This document shows positions 41,540 to 50,537 of a DNA stretch of 64,000 nt, piece by piece. The stretch covers positions 62,001 to 126,000 of the forward strand of contig DYEU01000004.1 of NCBI GenBank assembly GCA_020725555.1, in the 5' to 3' direction. This stretch comes from Desulfatibacillum sp. (GTDB lineage Bacteria; Desulfobacterota; Desulfobacteria; Desulfobacterales; SpSt-501). A model generated the notes under the pieces. That model searched no databases, was not told the origin of the DNA, and worked only from the letters and a program-made list of their open reading frames with translations. Positions within the stretch are counted from its first letter, which is position 1, and every line of letters starts with the position of its first letter. Both the position numbers and the translations under genes were made by a program.

Positions 41540-42802
41540 GTGAGGCGCTTTTCGTTCCTGTTGGCGTTCGGCGCGGCGATCCTCTGCGGCCCGTTTTGCT
41601 CCTCGGCTGCGGGCGGTGCGGGTCTCGCGCTCGAGGCGCTCGTGGCCGAGGCGCTCGCGCGCAACCCGGAGATCCGCGCCGCCCGCGAGCGGGAGGGCGC
41701 CCTGCGGGAGCGGATCCCGCAGGCGGGCGCGCTCGAGGACCCGATGATCGGCTTCGGGATCCTCAACGTGCCGCGCAACTTCGAGCTGGACGAGGAGGAC
41801 ATGACGGCGAAGGAGCTTTCCCTCTCCCAGAAGCTCACCTTCCCGGGAAAGCTCGAGGCCGCTGCGGAGGCGGCCGGGTACGAAGCCCAGGCCGCCCGGG
41901 CCGAGACGGAGGAGACCGCCAACCGCGTCGCGGCGGCGGTCAAGGAGGCCTTCCACGAGCTCTCCCACGTCCACCGCACCCACGAGGTGACGCTGCGGAA
42001 CAAGGAGCTGCTCGAGGAACTCGCGCGCATCGGCCGGGCGCGCTACGCCGCGGGCCGCGGACAGCAGGAGGAGCTGCTCCAGGCCGAGCTCGACATCACG
42101 CAGGCGGCCGACGAGCTGTTGCGCCTCGAGGCCGAGCGGGAGGCGGCCCAGGCCCGCCTGGAAGCCCTTCTCGACCGCCCCCCCGGGGGGGTCCGGGGGC
42201 TCCCGGCCGACCCGCCCTTTTCCCCCACGGCCTTCTCCCTCGAGGAATTGCGCGAGCGGGCGGCCGGCGAGAACCCGGGGCTCCGGGCGCTCAGGCTCGC
42301 CGTCCTCGCCCGGCGGGCGGAAGTTGAGCGCGCGCGGCGGGAGGTCTTCCCGGATTTCACGGTCACGTTCGCCTACGGCCAGCGGGAAGACCGGCTCGAC
42401 ATGCTGAGCGGCATGGTCGAGATGAATCTCCCGATCTTCCATCGCTCCAAGCAGGACCGCCGCGTGGCCGAAGCGCTCGCCCTGGTGCGTGCGGCCGAGT
42501 CACGCCTCGAGGCCGGCCGCAACGACCTCTTCGCACGCCTCAACACGCTCGGGCCCCGGGTGCAGGCGCTCGAGCGCCGCATCGCGCTCTACCGCACGGG
42601 GATCCTCCCCCAGGCCCGGCTGCGCCTGGAATCGGCCCTCAGCGCCTACCGCGTCGACCGCGCCGGCTTCGCCGCCGTGGTCGCCGCCCGCATGCAGCTC
42701 TACCGCCTGGAGCTCGACTACCACGAGGCCTTGACCGAACACGGCAAGGCGATCGCCGCCCTGGAGGCCGCCCTCGGCGGCCCCCTCTCCCCGCGGAGGT
42801 GA
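41540..42802 (+). CDS. TolC-family outer-membrane channel (CusC-like)
   Basis: Outer-membrane efflux channel component of 420 aa with a signal peptide (RRFSFLLAFGAAILCGP..., cleavage near SSAAG). Two long TolC repeats with coiled-coil heptads are visible (residues about 55-235 and 255-415), including EALARNPEIRAARERE, QKLTFPGKLEAAAEAAGYEA and a mirrored LEAGRNDLFARLNTL region. It starts at GTG with AGGGAG upstream; the TTG giving the longer frame is the promoter's -35 box. It is the first gene of the efflux operon. Confidence 0.9.
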   Translation: MRRFSFLLAFGAAILCGPFCSSAAGGAGLALEALVAEALARNPEIRAAREREGALRERIPQAGALEDPMIGFGILNVPRNFELDEEDMTAKELSLSQKLTFPGKLEAAAEAAGYEAQAARAETEETANRVAAAVKEAFHELSHVHRTHEVTLRNKELLEELARIGRARYAAGRGQQEELLQAELDITQAADELLRLEAEREAAQARLEALLDRPPGGVRGLPADPPFSPTAFSLEELRERAAGENPGLRALRLAVLARRAEVERARREVFPDFTVTFAYGQREDRLDMLSGMVEMNLPIFHRSKQDRRVAEALALVRAAESRLEAGRNDLFARLNTLGPRVQALERRIALYRTGILPQARLRLESALSAYRVDRAGFAAVVAARMQLYRLELDYHEALTEHGKAIAALEAALGGPLSPRR

Positions 42803-42804
42803 CG

Positions 42805-44013
42805 ATGAACGTCCGCGCCGCGATCCTTCTCGCGCTCGGCCTGATCCTGCCCGCCGCTTCGCCCGTCCCCGGCCAGCATGCCCACCCGCCAGCGCCGTCC
42901 GCCCCGGCCGCGGCCGCGCCGCCGGAGGACCTCGAGGCGTTGAAGGGCCTGAGCCTCGAGGCCGTGCGCCGCGAGGGCAAGGCGCGCGAGATCCCGCCGG
43001 GCGCAATCGAGATCCCCCCCGAGATCGGTCACCGCCTGGGGATCCGCTTCGGCACGGTGGAGAAGCGGGTCCTCCAGAAGACGATCCGCACCGTCGGCCG
43101 CATCGAGCCCGACGAGACGCGGATCGCGGTCGTCTCCCCGAGGGTCGGCGGCTGGGTCGAAGCGCTGCACGCCGACTTCACCGGCCGCCCCGTGCGGCGG
43201 GGGGAGGCGCTGCTTTCGCTCTACAGCCCGGAGCTCGTCGCCACCCAGGAGGAATACCTGCTCGCCCTGCGGGCCGAGCGGGAGTGGGGACGGAGCAGCC
43301 CCTTCACCGAACTCGCCGTCGCCGGAAAAGAGCTCGCCGCGGCCGCCCGGCGGCGCCTGCTGCTCTGGGACATCTCCGAGGCGCAGATCCGCCGCCTCGA
43401 GGAGCGGGGCACCCCCGAGACCGCGCTCACCCTGCACAGCCCCTTTGACGGCACCATCCTCGAAAAGCGGGTCTTCCGCGGCCAGTACGTGGAAGCGGGG
43501 GCGGAGCTTTTCCGGATCGCCGACTTGTCGGTCGTCTGGCTGATCGCGGACATCTACGAGTACGAGCTCCCCGCGGTGCGGCCGGGCCAGGAGGCCGTGG
43601 TGCGGCTTTCCGCCGCGGCGGGGGAGCGCCTCACCGCCCGGGCCGCGTACCTCTACCCGACCCTCGACCCCCGGACGCGCACGGCGCGCCTGCGCTACGT
43701 TCTGCCCAACCCGCACGGCCGGCTCAAGCCGGAGATGTTCACCGAGGTCGAAATCGCCGTCTCCCTGGGTCCGCGCCTCGCCGTGCCCGAGGGCGCGGTG
43801 ATCGACTCGGGGGTGCGCCGGATCGTCTTCGTGGAGGCGGCGGAGGGGGTCCTCGAGCCCCGCGAGGTGCGGCTGGGGGCCAGGGCCGACGGGTTTCTCG
43901 AGGTCATCGCGGGCCTTGCGCCCGGCGAGCGCGTGGTGACGGGCGCGAATTTCCTGATCGACTCCGAGTCGCGGCTGCGCGAGGCCCTGGGAGGGGGCGG
44001 GCACCATCACTGA
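42805..44013 (+). CDS. efflux RND periplasmic adaptor (CusB-like membrane fusion protein)
   Basis: Membrane-fusion protein (402 aa) linking pump and channel. After a signal peptide (MNVRAAILLALGLILPAAS) and a His/Pro-rich stretch, it shows IRTVGRIEPDETRIAVVSPRVGGWVE and LLSLYSPELVATQEEYL, the CusB beta-barrel and lipoyl/hairpin segments, then HSPFDGTILEKRVFRGQYV. It ends in a Gly/His tail (GGGGHHH). The ATG 6 bases after GGAGG is chosen; a GTG overlapping the previous stop is the alternative. Confidence 0.92.
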   Translation: MNVRAAILLALGLILPAASPVPGQHAHPPAPSAPAAAAPPEDLEALKGLSLEAVRREGKAREIPPGAIEIPPEIGHRLGIRFGTVEKRVLQKTIRTVGRIEPDETRIAVVSPRVGGWVEALHADFTGRPVRRGEALLSLYSPELVATQEEYLLALRAEREWGRSSPFTELAVAGKELAAAARRRLLLWDISEAQIRRLEERGTPETALTLHSPFDGTILEKRVFRGQYVEAGAELFRIADLSVVWLIADIYEYELPAVRPGQEAVVRLSAAAGERLTARAAYLYPTLDPRTRTARLRYVLPNPHGRLKPEMFTEVEIAVSLGPRLAVPEGAVIDSGVRRIVFVEAAEGVLEPREVRLGARADGFLEVIAGLAPGERVVTGANFLIDSESRLREALGGGGHHH

Positions 44014-44041
44014 GCGCCCGCGGCGGACAAGGACGCAGACC

Positions 44042-47000
44042 ATGATCGAAGCCTGGATCGAGCGCTGCGCGCAAAACCGCTTTCTCGTCTTCGCCGTCGT
44101 TCTCCTCGCGACGCTCGCCGGGGTCTACAGCCTGCGCCACATCCCGCTCGATGCCATCCCGGACATCTCCGACGTCCAGGTGATCGTCTACACGCCCTGG
44201 GAGGGGCGCAGCCCCGACCTGATCGAGGACCAGGTCACCTACCCGATCGTCAGCGCCCTCGTCTCGGCCCCGCGCGTCCGGACCGTGCGCGGCATCTCCG
44301 ATTTCGGCTTCTCCTACGTGTACGCGATCTTCGAGGACGGAACCGACATCTACTGGGCGCGCTCGCGGGTCCTCGAGTACCTGCAGCAGATCGCCCGCAC
44401 CCTGCCCGAGGACGCCACGCCCGCCCTCGGCCCCGATGCGAGCGGGGTGGGCTGGGTCTTCACCTACGCGCTCGTCGACGAAAGCGGCCGGCGGGACCTG
44501 AGCGAACTGCGGGCGCTCCAGGACTGGCACCTCCGCTACGCGCTGGGCAGCGTCCCCGGGGTGGCCGAGGTGGCCAGTGTCGGGGGCTTCGTCCGGCAGT
44601 ACCAGGTCACCGTGGACCCCAACCGGCTTGCCGCCTACGGGATCTCGATCCGCGAGGTCGCAGAGCGCATCCGCCGCTCGAACCGGGACGTCGAAGGCCG
44701 CCTTCTCGAGATGGGCGGCCGCGAGTACATGGTCCGCGGCCGCGGCTACGTCCGGGGCGCCGAGGACCTCCGCGCGATCGTGCTTGGCGCATCGGGGGGG
44801 ACGCCGGTTCTGCTCGGCGACGTGGCCCACGTGGCCCTGGGCCCCGACATCCGCCGCGGCCTCGCGGAGCTCGACGGCCGCGGCGAGGTGGTGGGCGGCA
44901 TCGTCGTCATGCGCCACGGCGAAAACGCCCTGCGGGTCATCCGGGCGGTCAAGGAAAAGCTCGAAGAGATCGCCCCGGGCCTGCCCGCGGGGGTGCGCGT
45001 CGTCCCCACCTACGACCGCTCGGAGCTGATCCTGCTCTCCATCGCCACCCTCCAGAAGACGCTCCTCGTCGAGATCGCCGCCGTGAGCCTCGTCGTGATC
45101 CTCTTTCTCTTCCATGTCCGCTCGGCCCTCGTTCCGATCCTGGCGCTCCCGGTCGCGGTCGCCGTCTCCTTCATCCCCATGGCGCTCCTCGGCATCCCCT
45201 CGAACATCATGTCCCTCGGCGGGATTGCGCTTTCGATCGGCGTGCTCGTCGACGCGGCGATCGTCATGGTGGAAAACGGGGTGCGCCGCGTCGCCGAGGG
45301 CGAAGGCCGCGGCGGCCGCCGGGAGCTGCTCGTCGGGGCCTGCCGCCAAGTGGGCCGCGGGCTCTTCTTCGCCCTGCTCATCATCATCGTCTCCTTCACC
45401 CCGGTCTTCCTGCTCGAGGCGCAGGAGGGACGCCTCTTCCGGCCGCTCGCCTTCACCAAGACCTTCGCCATGGCGGCCTCGACGCTTCTCGCCGTGACCC
45501 TCGTCCCCGTGCTGATGACCCTGTTTCTCTCCCGGGGGCGGATCCGGCCCGAGTCCGAAAACCCCGTGTCGCGTGTGCTGCACCGGATCTACGAGCCGGT
45601 GTTGCGCGTGGCGCTCCGGAGGCGGAAGAGTGCCCTGTTCCTCAACGCGCTGCTCATCCCGCTGAGCCTGTGGCTCGCCCTCGGGGCGGGCAGCGAGTTC
45701 ATGCCGCCGCTCTACGAGGGGACGATCTTCTACATGCCGGTCACCGCCCCGGGGATCTCGGTGACCGAGGCGGGGCGCCTGCTCGCCCTCCAGGACCGGA
45801 TCCTCAAGGGCTTCCCCGAGGTCGAGCGCGTCTTCGGCAAGGCCGGCCGGGCCGAGACCGCAACCGACCCGGCGCCTTTCAGCATGATGGAGACCACCGT
45901 GCTTCTCAAGCCCCGGGAGGCCTGGCGCCGGGTGAACCGGGACGTTTCGGGGTGGCCCGCGCCGCTCCGCCCCCTCGCCGCGCTGCTCCTCGGCGAAGAA
46001 CGCCCGCTCACCTACGAGGAGCTCGTCACCGAGATGGACCGGGCGATGCAATTCCCGGGGCTCCAGAATTCCTGGACCATGCCCATCCGGGCGCGCATCG
46101 ACATGCTCTCGACCGGGATCCGGACGCCCGTGGGGGTCAAGGTCTCCGGCCCCGATCTGCAGACCGTGGAGGAGATCGGGTTGCGGATCGAGTCCGTGCT
46201 GAAGGACCTCCCCGGCACCCGCAGCGTCTTCGCCGAGCGCGCCACCGGCGGCACCTTCGTCGACATCGACATCCGCCGCGAGGCGATCGCCCGCTACGGC
46301 CTCACCGTGGGCGAGGTCCAGGAGGTGATCCAGACGGCGATCGGCGGGATGAACCTCACGCGCACGGTCGAGGGCCGCGCGCGCTTCCCGGTGAACCTGC
46401 GCTACCCGCGGGAGCTGCGCGACGACCTCGATCGCCTGGGCCGCGTCCTCGTCCCCGTGCCGCCGCCGTCCGGGGCGGCGATGGAAGCGCCCGGCCGGCC
46501 GGTCGCTCAGGTTCCGCTCGCCCAGCTCGCCGACATCCACGTCCGCTCGGGGCCGGCCATGATCCGCAACGAGGACGGCCTGCTCACCGGCTACGTCTTC
46601 ATCGACGTCGCCGGCCGCGACCTCGGCGGCTACGTCGAGGAGGCGCGCCGGAGGGTCCGCGAGGAGGTGGCGCTCCCGCAGGGCGCCTTTCTCTCCTGGA
46701 GCGGGCAGTACGAGTTCCAGCTCCGCGCGCGCGAGCGGCTGCAGGTCCTCCTGCCCGTCGTCTTTTTCGTGATCCTGATTCTCCTCTACCTCACCTTCCG
46801 CTCGCTCCCCGAGGCGCTCATCCTCATGGTCGCCGTGCTCTACGCCATGACCGGCGGGGTGATCCTGCAGGTCCTTCTCGGCTACCCGTTCAGCGTCGCG
46901 GTCTGGGTGGGCTACATCGCTCTCTACGGGATCGCGGTCGAAACCGGGGTCGTCATGGTCCTCTACCTCCACGAAGCCCTCGACCGCCGGCTGACACAGG

Positions 47001-47329
47001 GCGCCCTGGGCCCGCAGGACATCGTCGCGGCGACCCTCGAGGGCTCGGTGCTGCGGCTGCGGCCCAAGGTGATGACGGTCGCCACCACCCTGATCGGTCT
47101 GTTGCCGATTCTCTGGTCCTCGGGCGTGGGCGCCGACGTCATGAAGCCGATCGCCGCCCCCATCGTGGGCGGGCTGTTGACCTCGACCCTCCATGTCCTC
47201 ATCGTCACCCCGGTCATCTTCGCCATGGTGAAGGAGCGCGCGCTGCGCAAGGGGCGGCTCCGGCCTGCGCAGCCCGGCCCCGCAGGCGGGGTGGCCGGCC
47301 ATCCTTCCCGAGAGGAGGAACTTCCATGA
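44042..47329 (+). CDS. CusA/CzcA-family heavy-metal efflux RND transporter
   Basis: Inner-membrane proton-driven pump of 1095 aa. RND hallmarks: RHIPLDAIPDISDVQVIVYT near the N-terminus, the metal-pump PWEGRSPDLIEDQVTYPI, PALGPDASGVGWVF, and transmembrane helix 4 LSIGVLVDAAIVMVEN (about residue 400), which is of the CusA (monovalent Cu/Ag) type rather than the divalent CzcA type. Second-half repeats match. It works with the CusC-like and CusB-like proteins encoded before it, exporting from periplasm or cytoplasm across the outer membrane. Confidence 0.94.
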   Translation: MIEAWIERCAQNRFLVFAVVLLATLAGVYSLRHIPLDAIPDISDVQVIVYTPWEGRSPDLIEDQVTYPIVSALVSAPRVRTVRGISDFGFSYVYAIFEDGTDIYWARSRVLEYLQQIARTLPEDATPALGPDASGVGWVFTYALVDESGRRDLSELRALQDWHLRYALGSVPGVAEVASVGGFVRQYQVTVDPNRLAAYGISIREVAERIRRSNRDVEGRLLEMGGREYMVRGRGYVRGAEDLRAIVLGASGGTPVLLGDVAHVALGPDIRRGLAELDGRGEVVGGIVVMRHGENALRVIRAVKEKLEEIAPGLPAGVRVVPTYDRSELILLSIATLQKTLLVEIAAVSLVVILFLFHVRSALVPILALPVAVAVSFIPMALLGIPSNIMSLGGIALSIGVLVDAAIVMVENGVRRVAEGEGRGGRRELLVGACRQVGRGLFFALLIIIVSFTPVFLLEAQEGRLFRPLAFTKTFAMAASTLLAVTLVPVLMTLFLSRGRIRPESENPVSRVLHRIYEPVLRVALRRRKSALFLNALLIPLSLWLALGAGSEFMPPLYEGTIFYMPVTAPGISVTEAGRLLALQDRILKGFPEVERVFGKAGRAETATDPAPFSMMETTVLLKPREAWRRVNRDVSGWPAPLRPLAALLLGEERPLTYEELVTEMDRAMQFPGLQNSWTMPIRARIDMLSTGIRTPVGVKVSGPDLQTVEEIGLRIESVLKDLPGTRSVFAERATGGTFVDIDIRREAIARYGLTVGEVQEVIQTAIGGMNLTRTVEGRARFPVNLRYPRELRDDLDRLGRVLVPVPPPSGAAMEAPGRPVAQVPLAQLADIHVRSGPAMIRNEDGLLTGYVFIDVAGRDLGGYVEEARRRVREEVALPQGAFLSWSGQYEFQLRARERLQVLLPVVFFVILILLYLTFRSLPEALILMVAVLYAMTGGVILQVLLGYPFSVAVWVGYIALYGIAVETGVVMVLYLHEALDRRLTQGALGPQDIVAATLEGSVLRLRPKVMTVATTLIGLLPILWSSGVGADVMKPIAAPIVGGLLTSTLHVLIVTPVIFAMVKERALRKGRLRPAQPGPAGGVAGHPSREEELP

Positions 47330-47799
47330 ACCCGTTGCTTCAACGCTTCGCGGCCGCGGCGGCCGTCCTGACCGTGTGGGCGCTCGCCCTCCCGGCCGCC
47401 GCCCAGCATGATCACACCCACGGCGCCGGGCAGGCGGCGACCCGCGAGGTCCTCGTTGACGGCCTGAGGGTCGCCTTCCACGTCATGGAAAACACCGCGC
47501 ACCGCCGGATGCTCCGCGAGATGAAGCTCAAGGACAACGTCGAGCCCGGCACCACGCACAACGTCACGGTGATGCTCTCCGAGGCCGCAAGCAAACGGCC
47601 CGTGACCGACGCCGCGGTCGGCATGAAGATCGTCGAACCGGGCGGGGGCGAGCAGATCCGGCAGCTCGCCTACAACGCCGGTTTGAAAGGCTACGAAGGC
47701 TACTTCCGCCTCCCCGAGAAGGGGACCTACGAACTGCTCGTCCTGGTGCGGATCGGCGAGGAGCGCAAGACGGCGGGGATCCGCTGGGATCTGAAATGA
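47326..47799 (+). CDS. small secreted protein of the Cus-type operon (FixH/YtkA-like)
   Basis: A 157 aa exported protein. A signal peptide (residues 1-26, ending LPAAAQ) is followed by a His-rich HDHTHG motif, then a beta-sandwich-like domain with LRVAFHVMENT, NVTVMLSEAASKRPVTDAAVGMK-type segments and GYFRLPEKGTYELLVLV, similar to YtkA/FixH-like domains. His and Met residues (AHRRMLREMKLKDN) may bind copper. The ATG overlaps the pump stop by 4 bases, so it is part of the efflux operon and perhaps a periplasmic metal-binding accessory. Confidence 0.8.
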   Translation: MNPLLQRFAAAAAVLTVWALALPAAAQHDHTHGAGQAATREVLVDGLRVAFHVMENTAHRRMLREMKLKDNVEPGTTHNVTVMLSEAASKRPVTDAAVGMKIVEPGGGEQIRQLAYNAGLKGYEGYFRLPEKGTYELLVLVRIGEERKTAGIRWDLK

Positions 47800-47813
47800 C
47801 TTGCGAGGGAGGG

Positions 47814-47841
47814 GGGCGGCCGGCCCGGCGGCCGGCCGCCC
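47814..47841. terminator. strong bidirectional hairpin between convergent genes
   Basis: GGGCGGCCGGCC (47814-47825) and GGCCGGCCGCCC (47830-47841) are perfect 12-base arms with a CGGC loop, between the efflux operon end and the porin gene end. No T-tract on either side, so it would be a non-canonical or Rho-assisted terminator. Confidence 0.5.
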
Positions 47842-47864
47842 GGGGGGGTGGGGAGGTGGAGGGC

Positions 47865-48641
47865 TCAGAACGTCCGCGAGATGCTGAAGACGATCCGCTC
47901 GTCGGCGATGTCACGGCCCAGAAAATTCGCGCTGTCGGTGTCCTGGTAGCTCAAATCGAGCTGGAAGCCGAGAAGCGGCCTCATCACCCCGATTCTCCAG
48001 TGAACGTAGTCGTAGCCGTCTTCGCCGTTCTCGCCGGCCCCCTTGCCCGTGCTCTTTTCCCCTTCGACCCACTGGTAGCCGACGAGGCCGTAGAGGGTGA
48101 ACTCGTAGGGCAACCCGAGATCCAGCCTGGCGCTCAGGTAGTGTCCGGCGCCATCCTCGCCGAAGAAATCGGGGGAGTAGTTGTAGCCCAGGCCGATCTT
48201 CGGGCTGAGCGGGAACTCCTTCAGGAGGACTTCCACTCCCAGGTGCCCCTCCACATAGTTCTTCTTCGGGTCATCCCCGCTGCCGGGGTAGACATAGTAG
48301 ATCAGGGAGGCGTCCACGCTCAGCCGTTCCCACACCGTGACCCCCCAGCCGGCGTAGACATCGATTTCGATGTTTCCCCGGGAGACGGCATCGTCCACGT
48401 TCGACCCCCAGACGCCGAGGGCGAGACCGGCCGGGTGCTTGTAGTCGAAACTTCCCTGGACGGCGGGCTTGTTGTCGGTTTGCGAGACCCCGCGGAAGAC
48501 GTAATCCGAGGCGAAGGTGAGGGAGGCGCCGAAGTTTTTCGCGTCGGCGGCCTCTTCCCAGAAATCGGCGGCGGTGGCCGCGGCGGCGGGAAGCGAAATC
48601 AGCAACAGGGCCGTGAACAGGCTCGAAAGAAAGCGCATCAT
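47865..48641 (-). CDS. TorF-family putative porin
   Basis: Outer-membrane beta-barrel protein of 258 aa. A signal peptide (FLSSLFTALLLISLPAAAATA, cleavage near ATAADF) precedes alternating beta-strand sequence with the family segment FASDYVFRGVSQTDNKPAVQGSFDY, several aromatic-girdle YxxxxG strands, and a terminal phenylalanine (VFSISRTF) typical of barrels inserted by BAM. TorF-type porins often accompany amt genes, as here: it lies 75 bases downstream of the ammonium transporter on the same strand. Confidence 0.9.
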   Translation of the reverse strand: MMRFLSSLFTALLLISLPAAAATAADFWEEAADAKNFGASLTFASDYVFRGVSQTDNKPAVQGSFDYKHPAGLALGVWGSNVDDAVSRGNIEIDVYAGWGVTVWERLSVDASLIYYVYPGSGDDPKKNYVEGHLGVEVLLKEFPLSPKIGLGYNYSPDFFGEDGAGHYLSARLDLGLPYEFTLYGLVGYQWVEGEKSTGKGAGENGEDGYDYVHWRIGVMRPLLGFQLDLSYQDTDSANFLGRDIADERIVFSISRTF

Positions 48642-48716
48642 GGGTGAGGTTCCTTTCGTTGGCTTCGTGCAATCCCGGCATCGATGTCCTGTTGTTTGTG
48701 GCGGCGAGGCGGCGGC

Positions 48717-50129
48717 TCACGCCTGCCGGGCGGTTGCGATCTCGGGTCGGCAGACCTGGCCGCCGGGAGGCGCCGCAGGGGCGGGCGCGGGAAGGCCGAT
48801 CCCGCCGCCGTGCGCCAGGGCCTCGAAATCGGGGTAGGCGATCCCGGCATGTTCGCTCAGGTCGAGCCCCTCGAGCTCCTCTTCCCGGGAGACGCGCAGG
48901 CCGACCGTCGCCGCGATGGCCTTAAAAAGAAGCCACGCCGTGGGGAAGGTCCACAGAAAGCAGGCCGCCACCCCCAGCGCCTGGACCCCAAGACGGCCGA
49001 GATCGAAGCCTTCGACGTGGAACAACCCCGCCGCGAGCGTCCCCCAGGCGCCGTTCACGGCGTGGACGGAAATCGCGCCGACGGGGTCGTCCACCCGCAG
49101 GCGCTCGAAGAAGAGCACCGAAAAAACGACCAGCACCCCGGCCGCAGCCCCGATGAGGGCGGCGCTCGCGGGGGTGACCGTGGCGCAGGGGCTCGTGATC
49201 GCCACCAGCCCGGCCAGTGCGCCGTTCAGGGTCATCCCGATTTCCGCCTTGCCGAAGCGGATCCACGAGGTGGCCATCGCCAGAAGCGAGCCGGCGGCCG
49301 CGGCCAAGTTCGTGTTGACGAAGATCAGGGCGATGTCCTTCTTCGCCGCGGTCGTCGACCCCGGGTTAAAGCCGAACCAGCCGAGCCAGAGAATGAAGAC
49401 GCCCAGGGCGGCAAGCGGCATGTTGTGCCCCAGGATGGGCCTCACCCGGCCGTCCGGCGCGTACTTCCCCAGCCGGGGTCCGATCACAAGCGCCCCGGCG
49501 AGCGCCGCCCAGCCTCCGACCGAGTGGACGACCGTCGAGCCGGCGAAGTCGATGAAGCCGAGCGATTCGAGCCACCCCTTGCCGTGATGCAGCCCGCCCC
49601 AGGCCCAAGATCCGAAGACGGGGTAGATGACGGCGCTCACGACGGCGCTGTAGAGGAGATAGCCGGCGAAGCGCGTGCGCTCGGCCATCGCCCCCGAGAC
49701 GATGGTCGCGGCGGTGGCGGCGAAGACCACCTGGAACATCCAGAAGGCGAGCACCCAGGGGTCGCCGCCGGGCGCGAAATCGCTCAGGAAGAAACCGCTC
49801 GTCCCAAACCAGCCGAAGGGGCTCGCGCCGAACATCAACCCGAAGCCGACCGCCCAGAAGGCGATCGTCCCCACCGAGAAGTCCATGAGGTTTTTCATGA
49901 GGATGTGGATCGCGTTCTTGGCGCGCGTGAAGCCGGTCTCGACCATCGCAAAGCCCGCCTGCATGAAAAAGACGAGCGCGGCGGCGATGAGCGTCCAGAC
50001 GTAGTCGGCATGGGTCTGGACGAGCTCGATGGCCGCACGGTTGGACTCGACCGTGGGCGGCTCCCCGGCCGCCCAGGCGGAATAGGCCGAAAGGCCGAGG
50101 CCGGAACACAGGATCAGGGCTTTCTTCAT
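48717..50129 (-). CDS. amt: ammonium transporter (Amt family)
   Basis: Ammonium channel, 470 aa. An N-terminal signal-like helix (KKALILCSGLGLSAYSAWAAG) is followed by 11 helices with the Amt signature. The pore twin histidines are in FAGSTVVHSVGGW and ISVHAVNGAWG, and FFMQAGFAMVETGFTRAKNA is typical. A C-terminal regulatory tail contains EELEGLDLSEHAGIAYP, the segment contacted by PII protein. The ATG follows GGGGAGGAAG. No glnK is adjacent. Upstream lie a candidate sigma-54 promoter and a folded leader, consistent with nitrogen control. Confidence 0.96.
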   Translation of the reverse strand: MKKALILCSGLGLSAYSAWAAGEPPTVESNRAAIELVQTHADYVWTLIAAALVFFMQAGFAMVETGFTRAKNAIHILMKNLMDFSVGTIAFWAVGFGLMFGASPFGWFGTSGFFLSDFAPGGDPWVLAFWMFQVVFAATAATIVSGAMAERTRFAGYLLYSAVVSAVIYPVFGSWAWGGLHHGKGWLESLGFIDFAGSTVVHSVGGWAALAGALVIGPRLGKYAPDGRVRPILGHNMPLAALGVFILWLGWFGFNPGSTTAAKKDIALIFVNTNLAAAAGSLLAMATSWIRFGKAEIGMTLNGALAGLVAITSPCATVTPASAALIGAAAGVLVVFSVLFFERLRVDDPVGAISVHAVNGAWGTLAAGLFHVEGFDLGRLGVQALGVAACFLWTFPTAWLLFKAIAATVGLRVSREEELEGLDLSEHAGIAYPDFEALAHGGGIGLPAPAPAAPPGGQVCRPEIATARQA

Positions 50130-50152
50130 GATCTTCCTCCCCGCGTTGAAAA

Positions 50153-50222
50153 CGTTCGCCTCGCTTCCTCGGGGGGCGACCCTGGCCGAGACGCCAGCCC
50201 CCCGGGGCTTTGCGGACGAACG
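50153..50222 (-). promoter_or_regulatory. folded 5' leader of amt
   Basis: The minus-strand leader can close with CGTTCG/CGAACG (50217-50222 with 50153-50158). Inside is a nested hairpin: 6 G-C pairs (50171-50176 with 50198-50203), a small bulge, then CTGGC/GCCAG (50182-50186 with 50193-50197) and a 6-base loop. It starts near the predicted transcription start. No known riboswitch consensus was recognised. Confidence 0.4.
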
Positions 50223-50229
50223 AAGGAAA

Positions 50230-50246
50230 ATCAAACTCCATGCCAG
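50230..50246 (-). promoter_or_regulatory. candidate sigma-54 promoter of amt-porin operon
   Basis: Minus-strand CTGGCATGGAGTTTGAT against the consensus YTGGCACGnnnnTTGCW. The GG element is at the right 10-base distance from GA, which replaces GC. Two core positions deviate. Expected transcription start near 50219. The setting (ammonium transporter) is where nitrogen-regulated sigma-54 promoters are common. Confidence 0.5.
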
Positions 50247-50422
50247 GGGGCGGCGGCTCCCCAAACGCCGCGGAATCGCTTTCGATCCTCGTCTTCGCGC
50301 CGTCTCGGCGAAAAACGGAAAATCTTTCAAAAAAGAAAAAACAGCATCTCAAATTTTCAGAATTGTAATTTTCAAAACGGGTGTCGCACCGGTGGCGGCG
50401 GGACCGGCGGCTTCCTCGGCTT
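50247..50422. other. A+T-rich part of the amt-pal divergent region
   Basis: No gene seen. A run of A and T from about 50323 to 50380 stands out from the GC-rich background and may hold regulator or IHF-type sites for the divergent promoters; no specific motif was recognised. Confidence 0.3.
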
Positions 50423-50451
50423 TTGACAAGCCGCCCGGCCTGGGGTAGAAA
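50423..50451 (+). promoter_or_regulatory. sigma-70-type promoter of the Pal-like gene
   Basis: TTGACA (50423-50428), 17-base spacer, TAGAAA (50446-50451). The -35 box is perfect, the -10 box 4 of 6. It lies about 87 bases before the start codon. Confidence 0.55.
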
Positions 50452-50537
50452 ACGACCATCTCGGAATGCGCCGAGAAACCATCCGGCCGCCGGGTTCCCG
50501 GCCGGGCGGCCGCGCGTAGGGTACGCAAAAGGAGTGG

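Noticed and set aside
43904-47302. Very long minus-strand open frame (over 1100 codons) across the efflux pump
   Set aside because: It is antisense to the clearly coding CusA-type gene; its translation is Asp/Glu/His/Arg-rich without any domain. Long antisense frames are common in GC-rich DNA. The same applies to other long antisense frames, such as at 55850-59254 and 27551-29569.
50153-50222. glnA-type glutamine riboswitch in the amt leader
   Set aside because: The outer CGTTCG/CGAACG pairing is suggestive, but the conserved internal core I associate with that motif was not found; kept only as an unclassified folded leader.
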